Shown in pieces: positions 13,606 to 14,209 of a DNA stretch of 14,209 nt (its first letter is position 1; each line of letters begins with the position of its first letter). Position numbers and translations under genes: made by a program. The DNA is from JAUPVN01 sp964423475 (GTDB lineage: Bacteria; Patescibacteriota; Saccharimonadia; Saccharimonadales; CAIOMD01), in assembly GCA_964423475.1 (NCBI GenBank), contig CAYRFD010000026.1, forward strand, positions 1 to 14,209, given 5' to 3'. The notes beneath the pieces are model-generated. The model was not told the DNA's origin, searched no databases, and saw only the letters and a program-made list of their open reading frames with translations.

Positions 13606-14209
13606 TGCGTCATATTATTACATTTAAGCGTATTTGTGTTGCTGGGTTTAGAAACTTTTTTAGAAACTCTTGGCTTTCTATAGCGGCAACGGCCGTTATG
13701 GTTGTAGCTCTTGTAATTGTGCTCTCTGCTGTGGTGCTAAATGTAGCCACCAGAAACGCTATTGCAGAGCTTTCTACTAACTTAAAAGTATCTGTATATT
13801 TACAGCCAGATGCCACCAAAGACCAAATTAATGCACTGCAAAGTGAACTTTCTGGTAATCAAAATGTAGATCAAGTTACTTATATTAGCCAAGACGTTGC
13901 GCAAGAGCAGTTTATAGATAGTTTTAAGAATGATACAAAACTACTAGAAGGCTTAGCCCTTATTGGTACGGGTACCATACCGGCATCTTTTGAAATAAGC
14001 GTAACAGACCTAAGCAACATGGAAGAAGTTGGCAACATAGCCAAACAAGAACAATATACAGCTATTGTAGAAAGTGTTAGCCTTGGCAAAACAGACGTTA
14101 AAAAAACTATTGAGCGCGCTGCTGCTACCCAACGGTTTATTACCACAACTAGTGTTATTGCTGCAAGTGTGTTTGCCGTAGTTAGTATGTTAATAATATT
14201 TAACACCAT
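13602..14209 (+). CDS. ftsX: Cell division protein FtsX, 5' part (truncated by window end)
   Basis: This open frame runs off the window, with 202 codons visible. FtsX is the membrane partner of FtsE. The fragment begins MMRHIITFKR, has a first membrane helix at about 28-52 (LSIAATAVMVVALVIVLSAV), then an outward domain from about 55 to 180 that in the family contacts peptidoglycan hydrolases or their activators. It includes the conserved VSVYLQPDAT and VDQVTYIS segments. The second membrane helix begins near 184 and reaches MLIIFNT at the edge, the usual start of the cytosolic loop. Two in-frame ATGs (13602 and 13605) are possible; the first gives the 4-nt ATGA overlap with ftsE. The missing part would hold the last two helices. 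Confidence 0.93.
   Translation, partial: MMRHIITFKRICVAGFRNFFRNSWLSIAATAVMVVALVIVLSAVVLNVATRNAIAELSTNLKVSVYLQPDATKDQINALQSELSGNQNVDQVTYISQDVAQEQFIDSFKNDTKLLEGLALIGTGTIPASFEISVTDLSNMEEVGNIAKQEQYTAIVESVSLGKTDVKKTIERAAATQRFITTTSVIAASVFAVVSMLIIFNT

Overview
The window is AT-rich, densely packed bacterial chromosome. The gene set and order (bS21-like protein, rsmE, serS, short hpf, secA, prfB, ftsE-ftsX), small genes, near-absence of spacers, a SecA with an acidic insertion and no C-terminal zinc motif, and many apparently leaderless genes fit a streamlined Candidate Phyla Radiation bacterium. Candidatus Saccharibacteria (TM7) is my best guess, but this is inference and not a database result. TGA is used as a stop (serS, hpf, ftsE) and an intact RF2 is encoded. 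That argues against the lineages that reassign UGA to glycine (Absconditabacteria, Gracilibacteria).

Layout. 1-321: a small basic protein resembling ribosomal protein bS21, with a promoter, a strong Shine-Dalgarno (SD) sequence and an intrinsic terminator. 371-1081: rsmE. 1090-1256: a 167-nt imperfect palindrome that folds end to end. 1313-2098: a Cas4/RecB-like PD-(D/E)XK nuclease with a likely Fe-S cluster. 2149-3818: serS-hpf, overlapping by 4 nt. 3819-4055: a structured leader ahead of secA. 4056-6753: secA, split on paper by a run of 95 N that is very probably an assembly artefact. 6753-9115: an M16 metallopeptidase coupled to secA, then prfB. 9182-11229: four small genes, three unrecognised and one GNAT acetyltransferase. 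11246-12826: a 14-TM DHA2-type MFS exporter on the minus strand. 12916-14209: ftsE and the 5' part of ftsX, cut by the window end.

The backbone hpf-secA-prfB-ftsE-ftsX matches the order known in Firmicutes such as Bacillus. Two departures stand out: an M16 peptidase between secA and prfB, and a block of about 3.7 kb (orphans plus MFS) between prfB and ftsE. The backbone genes cover protein synthesis (SerRS, RF2, RsmE, bS21), ribosome hibernation (HPF), protein export (SecA, perhaps the M16 protease) and cell-wall division control (FtsEX).

The main regulatory theme is translation initiation. Five genes (rsmE, nuclease, serS, the minus-strand orphan and MFS) have a -10 hexamer ending only 6-7 nt before the ATG and no SD, so their mRNAs should be leaderless. 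The bS21-like gene, hpf, the orphan at 10259 and possibly secA carry SD sequences.
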